Assembly: GCA_036873135.1 (NCBI GenBank)
Contig: JAPTYO010000007.1
Coordinates: forward strand, 16,908,763 to 16,972,762
DNA: 64,000 bases
Origin: Clarkia xantiana subsp. parviflora
Lineage: Eukaryota; Streptophyta; Magnoliopsida; Myrtales; Onagraceae
Direction: 5' to 3'
The position numbers were made by a program, and so were the translations under genes. The notes beneath the pieces are model-generated. The model saw only the letters and a list, made by a program, of their open reading frames with translations. It did not search any database and was not told where the DNA came from. Below, in pieces: positions 1 to 12,100 of the stretch (positions are counted from its first letter, which is position 1; each line of letters opens with the position of its first letter).

Positions 1-177
1 CACTCTCAAATACATTACTAACTTAAGCTTCAGAGTGGAATCATGGGCCATCCCAACCCCTTTTTAGGTGCTCGACCTTAAAAGTCTCCCGAAGGAAATC
101 AAGTCCTCGAGAGAGCTACGTCCAAGGCGAAGCCTAGAAGTCCATTCCGTGAAGTTTGTGGCCACGTCATTTTGATC

Positions 178-1525
178 CCAACAATGACCACAGTGAGAAT
201 TGTGTTGGCAATGGCAGCAGCCTATTCATGGGGCTTGTTTCACATGGATGTGAACAATGTTTTCCTACAAGGTGACTTGCATGAAGAGGTTTTTATGGAT
301 ATACCTAAAGGTTTTGATTCAGCTATGTCACCTCCTAGGGGACCTAGGAGAGTTTGCAAGCTATTGAAGTCTCTCTATGGTCTCAAGCAGGCTTCAAGGC
401 AATGGAACATCAAGCTTACACATACATTGGTGGAGAATGGTTATCATCAGAGTGCTTCTGATCATTCCTTGGTCACCAAGATTGAGGGCCAGGAGAGGGT
501 GTTTCTTCTCATTTATGTGGATGATTTGCTCATTACTGGCTCAAGTGAGAGGTTAATTAGCCAATTGAAGTCCACTCTTCAGTCTCATTTCAAACTCAAG
601 GACTTGGGAAACTTGAGATATTTTTTGGGTTTGGAGATTGCTAGATCACATGAAGGGTTGGTCATCAATCAAAGAAAATATTCTCTTGAGTTGATTGAAG
701 AAGCTGGATTGGGAGCTGCCAGACCTACTGAGACTCCTATGGAATTCAACATCAAGCTCACTACTTGTGAGTATGATAAGGCAACCAAGTCCAATTTGGA
801 TGATTTTCCACTTGAAGATGCTACTTCTTATAGGAGACTTATTGGTAAGCTTCTCTACTTGACTATGACTAGTCCAGATATCACTTTCTCTGTGCAAAGG
901 TTGAGTCAGTTTGTTGATAAGCCTAAGAAGTCCCATTTTGATGCTGCCTTGAGGTTGATTAGATACATCAAGGGTTGCCATGGCCAAGGTCTTATGTGTC
1001 CCTCCACCAACAAGCTTGATCTCATCCTCTTTTGTGATTCAAATTGGGCAGCTTGTCCCTTTGTAGGAAGTTTGTGAGTGCCTATTGTGTTAGGCTTAAG
1101 GATGCAATGGTAAGCTGGAAGGTGAAGAAACAAGACACCATTTCTTTGTCAAGTGCTGAGGCAGAGTATAGGTGCTTGAGGGTAGCTATCCAGGAAGCCT
1201 TGTGGATTGGTAGGCTGTTGAAGGAGTTGGGAGTTCAAGTTACCTTACCAATTCCTATTTTCACTGATAGTGAGTCAGCTGCGAAGATTGCCAAAACCCC
1301 ATGTTTCATGAGAGAACCAAGCACATTGAGCTTGATTGCCATTTCACTAGGCATCACATTGAGTCAGGTGACATTGTTGTTATCCATGTTTCTTCAAGGG
1401 ATCAAGTAGCTGACTTGCTCACCAAGGCTTTGGTGAAGAGGCAGCACATTGCTCTCCTCAAATTATATGGGATAAAGGATGTGTTCCATGAAAAGGGAGG
1501 AGATGAGAAAGGTGGGGGAATATAG
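178..1525 (+). pseudogene. Ty1/Copia reverse transcriptase and RNase H remnant
   Basis: Encodes the C-terminal half of a Copia polyprotein. The first frame (to 1077) reads from MTTVRIVLAMAA through DVNNVFLQGDL, the GLKQASRQWN block, the catalytic YVDDLLITG and the YFLGLEI block, which is reverse transcriptase. RNase H follows (CDSNWAACP), but the frame shifts near 1060 and again near 1305: SLSSAEAEYRCL is in the second frame and ERTKHIELDCHF with DLLTKAL in the third. Two indels therefore disable it. The 5' side is cut: sequence before about position 178 is not Copia-like, so gag, protease and integrase are missing. It is a dead retrotransposon fragment, not a host gene. Family assignment is secure from the motifs; the exact lineage is not. 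Confidence 0.9.
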
Positions 1526-1708
1526 GATACTATGCTTATGCACATTACACTAACACATGTCAAGTTAGTTAGAGTTAGTTGTAGTTTGATCTATGTATAT
1601 ATACTAACTCTTGTACATCTTAATCTCCTGATTTGGAGTTCTGTGAATACATTCATACATTCCTACTCTAAATCCTCTCAAGAACACAAGAAGCTTTTAC
1701 CCTTTTAG
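1491..1708 (+). repeat. Copia polypurine tract and 3' LTR remnant
   Basis: Immediately after the RNase H frame lies a purine-rich run (about 1491-1522, rich in AAAGGGAGGAGA and GGTGGGGGAA), the position and composition expected of a polypurine tract. The following 180 bases (TATATATACTAAC near 1595, then poly-pyrimidine and a CAAGAACACAAGAAGC end) look like a short Copia LTR. No second LTR is in the window, and the usual TG start is not clear, so the boundaries are approximate. Confidence 0.5.
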
Positions 1709-2353
1709 AATGAGCAATCTGTTCCCTATGCGTTCCCTTGAGGAGGTTAAGCAAACAGTAGTGCCGATCAAACGTGTTTTAACAAGGCAGTTTGTCGGCG
1801 GCGGTGTTTTGATTGACGACGGTGGTTTCGCTCGTCAGTGGCATGCAGCCTTGGCGACGACACTGTTGGTCGGAGGCGTTTTGATGGGCTCTTCTAGTAG
1901 TCAACCTGTGTATTTATATAATATAGAGTCCGATGACATCCGGTAGTGTCATTCTTGGAAAACAAGATAATATCTACCCCTTTCTGGGAGTTGGATTGTT
2001 ATGCAGTATATTAATAGGATATGGGTGTGGGGGTTTTGATATCCCCTGCCTCCTTGGTAATGTAAATTTCTTCCTCCATTAGACTGTGTGTATTCCTTTC
2101 ACTTGAGTAATACAAGGTCGCATCCTTGCCCAGGCGAACTAGGTGGAGGTGTATCCTCCGTACATGCTATGTGTGATCTCACTCCGCCGCGCTTGTCCAC
2201 CAGTCTCCTCGTTGTAGTTGTGATGTAGTAACCTAATGTGGGACTCCATGAGTTCCACTTTCAAAGCTTTGTCTCCAGGCTACCCCACTATCCCTAGGGG
2301 AGGTGTACCGAGGGTTGTCTTGTGCGAGGGGTTAGAACCTGTCACGCTGCATC
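1709..2353. other. Unassigned sequence between two retroelement remnants
   Basis: No gene recognised. An open frame of 78 codons starts at 1710 but resembles nothing I know and lacks supporting features. Base composition is higher in GC than the surrounding AT-rich DNA, which fits further decayed retroelement sequence. Confidence 0.4.
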
Positions 2354-3300
2354 CTAAGTAGGCGGTTGCCTTGTCGTGTTGTCGGGATGGTGTCCCTCAC
2401 TTTGAGCTCTCCTTGGAATGTCCCTTGGTGGGGCTTGGTCAGTCGGAGCCACTGGTGATGGTCTGTATCTTCTAGCTCTCATTGCCTCATAGTATGCTAT
2501 CAATTCATCTATGACTAACATGAATCCTTCTACTACTGGATGTTCAACTTGGGAGGACATCGGTTGTCCTGATGTGGCGTATGTATGCCTATTAAACATT
2601 GGCATATCATTTGATGGGGCTATGTTGCAAGCATCCCGAATGGTTGATCTTTTGGTGGCATGCCATAAGAAAAATGTTGAGGGGGGTTCCTATGGTAGGT
2701 CCTCCTTGAATACGAAGTAGCACTAGTCTCAATGCTTTTACTCGGATGGCGTCGTGTCGACGACGTAGACGGGTGAGCCGATTCTTATTGTGGTACCGGC
2801 GTCGGAGGTACCTATTGGGCATTAGGAACTGGTGGTTCCTGCTTCAGCTCTTGAACAAGTGGTATCTCTTAAGGAGCGGGCGTTGGTGGCGCCTCCTGAG
2901 GGTTTGGTATAGGCGGTTTCACTACCAGCCTTACTACCTTTGGTACTTTGTTACCTGGACGACGTGGTGGTCTCGAATCCTCGGGAGGAGGTTCGTTACC
3001 TATATATCCACTTGGGGTCTTTGCTCCCCACTTGTACTGAACCCTCCGTGCATGGAATTCGTTGCAGACATTTGGGTATCTTCTTAACGACTTTTTGTTC
3101 GAATCACGCAGACGGCGCCAATGTTGGAACTTGCTCGTCCGGGGCCCGATCTTGGCGGCCTTACGTCGAGTCACGTTCCTTTGATCTTCGGGTTACAGGA
3201 ACATGGCGATGTGTCTTTAAATAAACTGAACTTACCTTGAGGTCGGCGGGGCGACCGTGTTTGAGCCTTAGTGAGGTCCAATCGGGTGTATATCCATCAA
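2354..3300 (-). mobile_element. Decayed LTR-retroelement 5' region, minus strand
   Basis: Read on the minus strand, an LTR-like end (about 3300-3126, finishing GTTCCAACA) is followed directly by TTGGCGCCGTCTGCG at about 3125-3111, the form of primer-binding and leader sequence found after the 5' LTR of many plant Ty3/Gypsy elements. Downstream on the same strand are two gag-like open frames, 3174-2869 (basic, proline-rich: EDSRPPRRPGNK) and 2605-2354, in different frames. I infer a heavily mutated gag leader. No catalytic motif is present, so the family rests on the leader sequence only. Confidence 0.45.
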
Positions 3301-3389
3301 TTAGTTACAAATTCTTGGTCTTATACTTTTGATTATCAAATAATATTTTATACATTCTCTAAGTGAGTCACATACTTTTTTCCCTAATC

Positions 3390-3522
3390 ATTTTAAAATT
3401 TAATCGCGGCTTTATAAATTTAGATGCAAAATATTGAGTATCTGCAAATAAAAAAAAAGTAGTTTATATCTTATTTTAGTCTCTGCTTAAAAATAATTAA
3501 TAATTAAAAGTTTCTATTTAAA

Positions 3523-3572
<50 letters not shown>

Positions 3573-3625
3573 TATATAATTTGATTGGGAAATATTATAA
3601 GCTCGCCACGTAAGTGTTTTTATTT
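3390..3625 (+). repeat. Dispersed repeat, copy 1
   Basis: This block resembles 6735-6960: both contain a TAAATTTAGAT stretch, a TTTTAGTCTCT or TTTTGGTCTCT stretch, a run ending CATTTAAATA or TATTTAAAT, and then CGCCACGTAAG followed by T-rich sequence, in the same order. The copies have diverged by many changes. An (AT)n run sits inside copy 1. Type of element unknown; probably a decayed nonautonomous transposon. Confidence 0.5.
3525..3566. repeat. (AT)n microsatellite
   Basis: Twenty-one uninterrupted AT dinucleotides. Confidence 0.95.
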
Positions 3626-3647
3626 TTAGTCAAACAATATATATAAA

Positions 3648-3680
3648 CTAGATGCTAACCCCGCGCACCGCGCGGGTATA
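3648..3680 (-). mobile_element. Helitron-like 3' terminus
   Basis: On the minus strand the sequence reads a 7-bp perfect GC hairpin (CCCGCGC, 3-nt loop, GCGCGGG; plus positions 3660-3666 and 3670-3676), then 8-10 nt, then CTAG ending at 3648, followed by T. That is the Helitron 3' signature: a short GC-rich hairpin just upstream of CTRR, inserted between A and T. No matching 5' TC end was identified, and no Rep/helicase coding sequence is visible. Confidence 0.6.
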
Positions 3681-3788
3681 AAAATATCTAATGTATTCAT
3701 GTTAAAATCTTAAAATTTTCTAATTCTTTGAAAAAAAGTCTATATATATATAAATTTTTTAAGGTTGTTGTTGTACATATATAGTATA

Positions 3789-3820
3789 CTAGTTGTTTTC
3801 GCGCTTGCGTTGCACGCGCA
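3789..3820 (-). mobile_element. Second Helitron-like 3' terminus
   Basis: A second CTAG end on the minus strand (3792-3789, followed by T) is preceded by an imperfect GC hairpin (GCGCTTGC with GCACGCGC around a GTT loop, one mismatch). It has the same orientation as the terminus at 3648 and lies 141 bp inside it. A nested or recombined pair of nonautonomous Helitrons is the likely reading. Confidence 0.5.
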
Positions 3821-5365
3821 TGCTTATCATTTGTTTTAAATTAATTTAAGTGAATGAAATTAATTTAAGTGAATGCAACATCGAATTGTAAATGGATACG
3901 CGCAACAATATAGAAGATAAAGTGTTGAAGTTGAACATCAGTTAACATTAACAGTTAACTAATAGATGCACAAAAAATATACAAGTTCCAAACATATTGC
4001 ACCCAAAGTATGAAGAAAAAAATCTGTTGCACCAAAAGGCAACGTTAGTCAAATATATTATACTAAAAACACTATTGATCCGTTAATAAATCAATTAATA
4101 AATTAGAAGGTATTAACGTTTAAAATAAAATAGTCTATAAGTAATAAGTATAGAGCAAAACAGAAATATCAGTCATTCATTATTTAAATTTCATGAACAT
4201 AAGATGAAAGTCTTACATGCAAGTTTGATAAATCTAGCATTCCTCTCAGATCTAATGATATCCCTTTCTGTAAGTTCACATATGGTGTCAATCTTGATCT
4301 CCATTTCTGTAAGTTCACCTCTAGTGTCAATCTCATCTGCAATTAAAAACAAACCAATTAAAAATATCAATATGTAATGAATGTTAGGACTTTATGCTAA
4401 AACGTTGTTCTGAATGTTTTTTAGTTTTAAGGTTAGGATGTTGGTTTCTCAAACACAAATCTGATCGGTTCCCTTTGAATATGGTCCAAACTTTCATTTT
4501 GGTTCATATGTAGATTGAAATAAAATAATACTTGTCATATGTAGATTGAAGACATATTGTTCATAATTTTGACAATGACTGCTTAGATTCAAGTGCGTTT
4601 CTAAACATTGGTTCTCCATCATCTCTAACCCTTACTTCGTAGCCGCCCATTTACATCGCTCTATGTAGTGCCCAAAGTTGTTGATTTCAGTTAGAAGAGA
4701 CGGTTTTCGTAGGGTTGAGGGAAACCTCGATTTTTTCATATATAATTCAACTGAATGCAAATGACGGCTATTAGAGTCTTAAATACTGTAAATGAAATTT
4801 CTAACCCTAGGAAATAAACTCGAAAATAACAACCATGTCCAAATAAACGTAAAAATTGTAATAAGACCCGAAAGAAAACTAAAATGTGATTTTAACCCTC
4901 CAAACGATGGAATTTGGCTAAAAAGCAGCGCATTACATGTCAAGTCCATGAATTTTGATCTAGGCACCGTTTCCGCGCGAAAAACACTATCCACGCGCCA
5001 AAATCTAATACTTCAAAATCCGAGACTAGAAGTGGCAGAATTCCCGAAATTGCAGAATTAATCAATTCCGCCCCGCATCACCATCTCTGAAGATCAAATC
5101 ATGAGAGTAATTATAGAGAGTAAATATGTATGTATGTAGAGAGTGAAAATGAGTGTGTGTTGAAAATATAATATATGGAGGTATTCATAGGGGTGATTGG
5201 CTGATCTCAGGATCAGTCTGGATTGTCAAATCCATTATGTTACCCTGAAAAAGGGTTAGTCATATCTCATGATGGCGAGATATGATGATTTGGAAATTTC
5301 ATAATTGACTCGGAGGGTAGCTGACAATTTGAGACACTGACACCACCAACTTCCTTGCACATCTG
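3821..5365. other. AT-rich stretch, possible nonautonomous Helitron interior
   Basis: No gene recognised. The short open frames on both strands at 4779-5061 are antiparallel and featureless. On the minus strand 5150-5050 resembles a pyrimidine-rich leader (TCTCTACATACATAC). This could be DNA carried by the Helitron-like ends at 3648 and 3789, but no far end was found. Confidence 0.3.
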
Positions 5366-5523
5366 TCAAGGGGGCGTTGGTTGAACTATGGCGGCTGTTA
5401 AGATCAACATTGACTTATCATCATGGGCCAAGAAGAACTCACTATCAAGGGGGCGTTGGTTGAGCTATGGCGGCTATTAAGATCAACATTGACTTATCAT
5501 CATGGGCCAAGAAGAACTCACTA
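5366..5523 (+). repeat. 79-bp tandem duplication
   Basis: Two adjacent copies (5366-5444 and 5445-5523) both begin TCAAGGGGGCGTTGG and contain GATCAACATTGACTTATCAT. I see two substitutions between them. The CAAGGGGG start resembles a polypurine tract followed by an LTR start, so this may be a duplicated LTR edge, but no partner LTR was found. Confidence 0.9.
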
Positions 5524-7955
5524 TCATGTGCTAAGACTAACTATTATTGGGCCAAGACTTAAATATTTGGGCTAAGGGATAGTTGGTCCAAGTTGAAGAA
5601 TAATCTAGTAACTTTGGCCTTAGCTTATGTATCTAGATAATTCTAGGATTTATGTAATTTCTAGAGATCTTCTAGTAAGATGAATGACAATTGGATGCAA
5701 ACAAATAAATAGTTTAAAGACGATTTTTTTGTTTGTAAAAATCAGATGACCTCAAGTAAAAATCCACGTTCAAAATCAGTCACTATTAATATTTTTAGTA
5801 CTTTCACTACTATTTAAATAAAGCATGACATCACCATGCGTCACGCGGGATTAATTGATATGTATACATAAATAATTAAAATAATATTTAATAAAATTAC
5901 ACTGATTAATCTCGAATAAAGTCGAGATTAATATAATTGTTTGGCCTTAAAATAGTTATAATCGAATTGATAACTCGATAAGCCATTTGGAAGATGTTTT
6001 ATTTATAGTGTGATCTAAGTGATTTATACCTAAATTAATCCCCATTCATCAACCGATTTACCGTATTATTATACCATGTAGTGTTGAAGTTGTTAAAGAA
6101 GTCCCAGAAGAGTTTTCCACGATTTTGACGTAATATAAATATGGGTTTTTCAATCACAATTTGTTCGCATCTTATCTGTGTTTCAGCCTTTTTATTATAC
6201 TTCACAAACACAATATTTGTGGTAAATTTTTTGCATTTTTTTTATTGCAAAGGTGAATCTTTAATTGAAATTGTTATTAATAATAATGTAATGCAAAATT
6301 GAGTTGTAATTAAAAAAAAAATTTAATTAAGTTGTTCTTAATCGAAAAAGTAGCAAAAGTATGATACTTGTGATATATGATTCAAAAATCTCATACCAGT
6401 GCTAATAAATTCTTATTCCCCAAGACAGGAGGCTTGATGATTTTCACTCATCCGCAAACAAATCAGACCAATAATCAATATGTTGTACAAAACTACAAAT
6501 AGAAACAAATATATTTTATTTGTTTATTTATTAAGATTAATATATTTATTATTTATCTATAGAAATATGATCAACCTGGGCTGGAAGTGGCCCAAAAATA
6601 GAAGAAAAAAATTGGGTTGGAATGAAGTTGAATTATGAAAAGAATTATATCTACTATCTACTTCTACTATATTATTATATTAATTCGGTACCGGAAATCC
6701 TCTGTCCGACACGTGGACAGTCCACGCAGTCACTGTTTCCTTATTTAATCGGAATTTAATAGGGGTTCTCTAAATTTAGATATATAATATTGATTGATTG
6801 AAAATTAAGAAGTATTTTTATCTCCTATTTTGGTCTCTACGCAATTTAAAGAAACAAATTAATTTAAATTTTCCATTTAAATAGTAATTCTATACAGTTT
6901 GGTTCCGGAAGACCGTAGACCGCCACGTAAGCGTAATATATTATATTATATATATATATATATATAATAACACAAAATAATAGAATAATATATTATATAT
7001 ACATGCAAAAATTAAAGTTCCATCGTTTCAATTTATATATATAAATAATATATTATATTACATATACATATTAAAAGGAATACTTCCATTATTTTAGTTA
7101 TATATATTTGGAAAATAAGTAATATGTAAAGGTACAATATATTCTTTAAATTCGACTGCCTAGCTAGCCACCATGATTCTTTTCCTATGGCAATAGTCTA
7201 CCATGTTTGTTATGTATATAAAGGAATTTTTGCCCTCTCAAATCAATTCATGAGTGCTTTGTGTTTTTAAATGGATGGAAGTGCAAGTGGTTGAAACCCA
7301 CGAAGAAGGAAGGCTAGCTTCACAAACTCGATCATGGCTACCTTCTAGGCATGGATAATCTCACCTAGCTACCGCCACGCACTCATCACCCTCCTCGGCA
7401 ACTAATTCTGCAGAAGTGATCAAGTATATTAATTACTGTTTATGATAAAAATTATATAAGTTTTTTGTAGTAATTTTACTAATTAAGAATCTAATTAACT
7501 AATCTCACAAGCATGCATGTTCTCGAGCAGGGAAGGAAGGAACAACCATTGCAGGTATCGTGTGGTACAAGCAATCGTTTCGGGCGGGAATATTTAGAAT
7601 GAGATGAAGAGTGTTCTTCTTCTACCACCACCCCATATCTGCACAATAAGGTAGGGACGAAGAATGTAGCTGAATGCATCTCGATATAATTACTACTCGA
7701 GATAAAGTAATAACGTGCATGAATGATTTTCCGAGTTTTTGATATTTAGGATCGTTGAACAACGACAGTCTTCGGTTAGCCCAACCTCACCCACAACGCA
7801 TAACACTAACCACCAGAAACCCTAACTAAAGTCGGACTATATAACATCGTTGTTTGGTATAGAGGTTCGAAACTATGACAATGTGCACATTCATGTTCTG
7901 ATGACTCAATATATACAATGATTATAGAAGTTTTGTATTATATACATGTAGGCGC
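5524..7955. other. Intergenic AT-rich DNA, no gene seen
   Basis: No coding sequence recognised. It holds the dispersed repeat at 6735-6960 and an 80-bp block (6136-6215) that recurs inside the CACTA element at 13494-13575. A 62-codon minus-strand frame at 7491-7679 has no recognisable domain. Confidence 0.6.
6735..6960 (+). repeat. Dispersed repeat, copy 2
   Basis: Diverged relative of 3390-3625 in the same orientation, ending in CGCCACGTAAGCG and an AT-rich run. See copy 1. Confidence 0.5.
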
Positions 7956-7969
7956 CACTACAAGAAATA

Positions 7970-8670
7970 CCCCATTTACCGGCGAGGGTTAGTGGCCGGT
8001 AAAAGCCCTATTTTCGCCGGTAAAAGTCATCCCGGCGAAATTTTTCGCCGATCAATCTCGCCGGTAAAGCGCCTCCGGTAAATATTTTACCGGCGAGTTA
8101 GAGACGGCCGGTAAAACTAATGACCTTTTACCGGCGAGATAACTTACCGAGAAAGACTTGTTAAAAAACAATAAAATATTACTTATTCCCGGCAAGTTAT
8201 TTCGCCGGTAAAAGTATGAGAATTTACTGGCGAGACTTAGTCGCCGGCGAAAATAGGGTTTTATCGGCGAGTTGTTTCGCCGGTAAAAAAGATAGTTTTT
8301 TACCGGCGAGTTATTTTGCCGGAAAAAATGTGCTTTAACGGCGCAAAATTTCGCCGGTAAAATACATGACTTTTACCGGCGAAAAAGCTCGCCAATAAAA
8401 TTGATTTTATCGACGAGTTATTTCGCCGGTAAAACAAAGAGTTTTTACCGGCGAGTTATGTTGCCGGAGAAAATTTGCTTTAACAGAGAGACAATTCGCC
8501 GAAAAAATATATGACTTTTACCGGCGAGTTTCTTGGTCGAAAAAAACGGCTATTATTTGCAACCTAGTTTGCCGATATATTTTCGGCGACTTATTTCGTC
8601 GGAAATAATAATACCCGGCGACTTTTTTAGCCGATAATGTCTTTTTACCGGCAAGTTACTCCGGCCGTAA
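7970..8670. repeat. CACTA subterminal repeat array, left
   Basis: About 700 bp built of alternating ACCGGCGAGTT and TTTCGCCGGTAAAA motifs, giving many local inverted repeats. Spacing is irregular and copies become mutated toward 8670. Inferred to be transposase-binding sites. Confidence 0.85.
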
Positions 8671-9111
8671 ATTGAATTTTTTTCACCCAATTGTGTAATT
8701 GAAATTCCAAACCATAATTATATAACAACCATATTAGTTTGAAGCCAACAGTTAGACTCCTCATTCATAATAAGTGTGGAACAATAGAAAACTAAGTTTC
8801 AGACTATTTCGACACCCCTCATCATAAGTGACAAGGTGGCTCCTCTAGATTCCAGAACCTTGCTTCTCAATTGTATTACACAGCTGATGATCTTAAGTAA
8901 AATACTAAAATGATTCCAAACAAGAACTCACAAAGTAGGCAAGTGATTCCTAGCACCTGATCCGGGCACACTCCGATCATCATCTGGCTCTGACAAAAAA
9001 GTTTACAAAACGTTAAAATAAGTTAAATTCATTGTAAGAGAATAACATCTTATTACATAAACCTGTAATACCTTCAGTCTCATAACTATGGGTCTATGAG
9101 TAATACTATAT

Positions 9112-12100
9112 TTACTCATCATCTTCACTACAAGCATCAGTATTTGTTTTAGAATCCGTAGAATTGGACACGCTTTCATCAAAGTCAGCCTCATTCATAT
9201 CATCATCGGTTTCTTCATCGCTGGTTAAGTACTCTTCTTCCTCATTTTCTCCATTGTCTTCTCCTAGTACTTCGTCAACAACCTCAACTACAGTCTCCAC
9301 ACTAACTGTATTATGTGCTTCAACCTCATCACTATCAACATCCACTCTGTTGTGTTCAAAGTCACCTACATCAGGGTTAAGTTGAAGAGGATGATAAGGA
9401 GAAATAGTGTCTTGATGTGGTTCGACACCTTCTGCCAACATATGGAGACCCATATTGAAATGTTTTCGAGGTTCTACATTGACAACTACACTCCACTCCT
9501 CATCCATAGGATCTTTCGCATAGAACACTTGTCTAGCTTGATAAGCTAAAATATATGGCTCATTTGTTTGCAAAGACGCCGATGTCTTCACAGAAGTAAA
9601 TCCAAATTCATCATACCTCACATTTCTTCGATTGGCAACATCAAACCAGTCGCACTTGAAAAGAACAATGTTGTTGGAATTCAAGTAGGGAACTTCAACG
9701 ATCTCTTTCACAACCCCGTAATAGTCAACACTACTCGATTGAGGATTTCTATCCCGTGCACTTGAAAAGCATGTTGTGTCAGCAGATGTGATAACTCCAC
9801 AATTCTGAACTATTCTTCTACTAGCTCTTTCTTTAGTGTGAAACTTATATCTGTTTACTTCATATCCACTGTAGCACTTTAGAGAAAACAAGGGCTTGCT
9901 TGCCAATGATTTTAGATGTTCTATTTCCGCGTTTACTCTACCACCATTCATACGAGTAACCTGAAAACGAGAGAGACTATATAAACCATGATGTCATGCA
10001 GAATAAACAATAATCTAACTAGACTATAGCTGACCCGATCTTCAAACCAATTCGGAAATTCCTTGTTGTGTGCCAATGTCGCTGCTCGAGGGTTCAGTCT
10101 TCTCCCTCGCAACATCCTCTTATGTTCACTGTTAAAAAATAAACAATGGTCCATAATGTGTTCATATTGTTCACCCAAAATAACATAATTCTAAATATAG
10201 TAGGCTTATAACAAATGCATATACTCTTTACTATGTCCTAAATAAATTACTAAAGTTTAAAGTTTAGAAAAGATATCCTTACTCGATGAAGCGTTGCACC
10301 TCCTCGCATTGATTCAATATGTATGAGTGACACTGAAACCTTTCCTCCATGCTAAGTTCACGTACAGTAGAGGCACCTATCCTTTGAAAGATGGATAGTG
10401 CTTGTTCTTGTGAATTGCCAATATAGTTCTGACTGATCCGTGTAAATCTAGTCTCAACATCTTGTAGATACCTGGAACAAAAGGTCATGCACTCCAAAGC
10501 GATGTATCCCTCTGCCATAGAGGCTTCTGGATGTCTATTACGAACGAATGACTTCATTATGCCCATAATCCTGAAAAATATATATAGAATGTCAGTAAAA
10601 TAAATAAACTAGTATTTATCAAAATGAAACATACAAATTATGTTGAAAAGATTGTTCATACCTCTCAACAAAGTACATCCAACGGAATTGAACTGGACCG
10701 GCTATTTTTGCCTCTTCCACTAGATGAATTACTAGATGCATGGAGATATTAAAGAATGCTGGTGGAAAAATCCTTTCTAAATTGCACATTATAATTGGCA
10801 TATCACGTTCTAACCTATCCAAATCATCTTTCCCCAACTCTTTCGAACATAGTACTCTGAATGCATTAATCAGCATCACTAAGGCCTTCACCACATGCTT
10901 AGGTAGAACACCACGAACGGCTATTGGCAAGAGACGTTGCAAGAGACGTTGCATCAACACATGGTAGTCATGACTCTTCAATCCGTCAATTTTCCGCTCC
11001 TTAACATTAACACAACGAGATATATTAGATGATAAACCTCCAGGAATTGTCAAATCTGCCAAGAACCTACACAAAAGAGTCTTTCGATCACGCGACAATG
11101 TATGGCTTGCTGCAGGTATTACTTGCTTAGATCCAATTGATATTGGATGGAGTGAACGTCTTATGCCCATGACTTGCATGTCTAGACGAGCATTTAAGTT
11201 GTCGTTGCTGCAGCCCTTCGCTCCCAGTAATGTATTAAGTAAATTCTCACAAACGTTTTTTTCGATGTGCATAACATCTAAGTTGTGGGGCATCAAGAGA
11301 CTTTTCCAATAAGATAATTGAAACAACACACTCCTTTTCTTCAAATTGAGAGATGGTGACTCTAAACCAACCTTGTTCGTCTTCAGTAGCTTCCCAAAAC
11401 AAGTGTTCTCTAAACTTTCAAGTTGTTTTAGCACCTCATCGCCGGTCATTCTACGTGGAGGGGGACAAAAATCATGTTTTCCATTGAATGATGCTCAATT
11501 GAATCGAAATTGATGATCATTTGGCAAGTATCTTCAGTGATCCATAAATGAGATTTTACTTCCATTCGGTAGGCGACAAGAACATGTATCCTTATTACAT
11601 ACTGGGCATGCCAAGTATCCAGATGTTGCCCATCTAGATAAATTTCCATATCCTGGATAATCATTGATTGTCCAGATGATTGCCGCATAGAGACTGAAGT
11701 TTTCCTTTTTGGAAGCATCATAGGTCATCACACCTTCTTCCCATAATAGCTTCAACTCATCTACCAAAGGCTGTAAATATACATCAATATCGTTACCTGG
11801 GGACATTGGACCAGGAATGATCATGGAAAGTAGATAATTTGGATCCTTCATACATTCTTGTGGTGGCAAGTTGTATGGAATAAGAAGCACAGGCCAAACA
11901 CTGTACGGCTTATTAGAGAATGGTTGAAACCATCACTGGACAATCCTAGCCTAATGTTGCGAGGTTCAGCACCATATTCAGGTCTTACATCATCAAGGGC
12001 TTTCCAAGCTACGGAATCGGCTGGATGCCTCATAACTCCGTCCTTTATTCTACCATCTGCATGCCACCGCATACTTGAGGCTGTCTTTGTTGACATAAAG

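Noticed and set aside
2746..3087. Arg/Trp-rich 113-codon plus-strand frame
   Set aside because: Antisense to the decayed gag-like region; no domain and odd composition.
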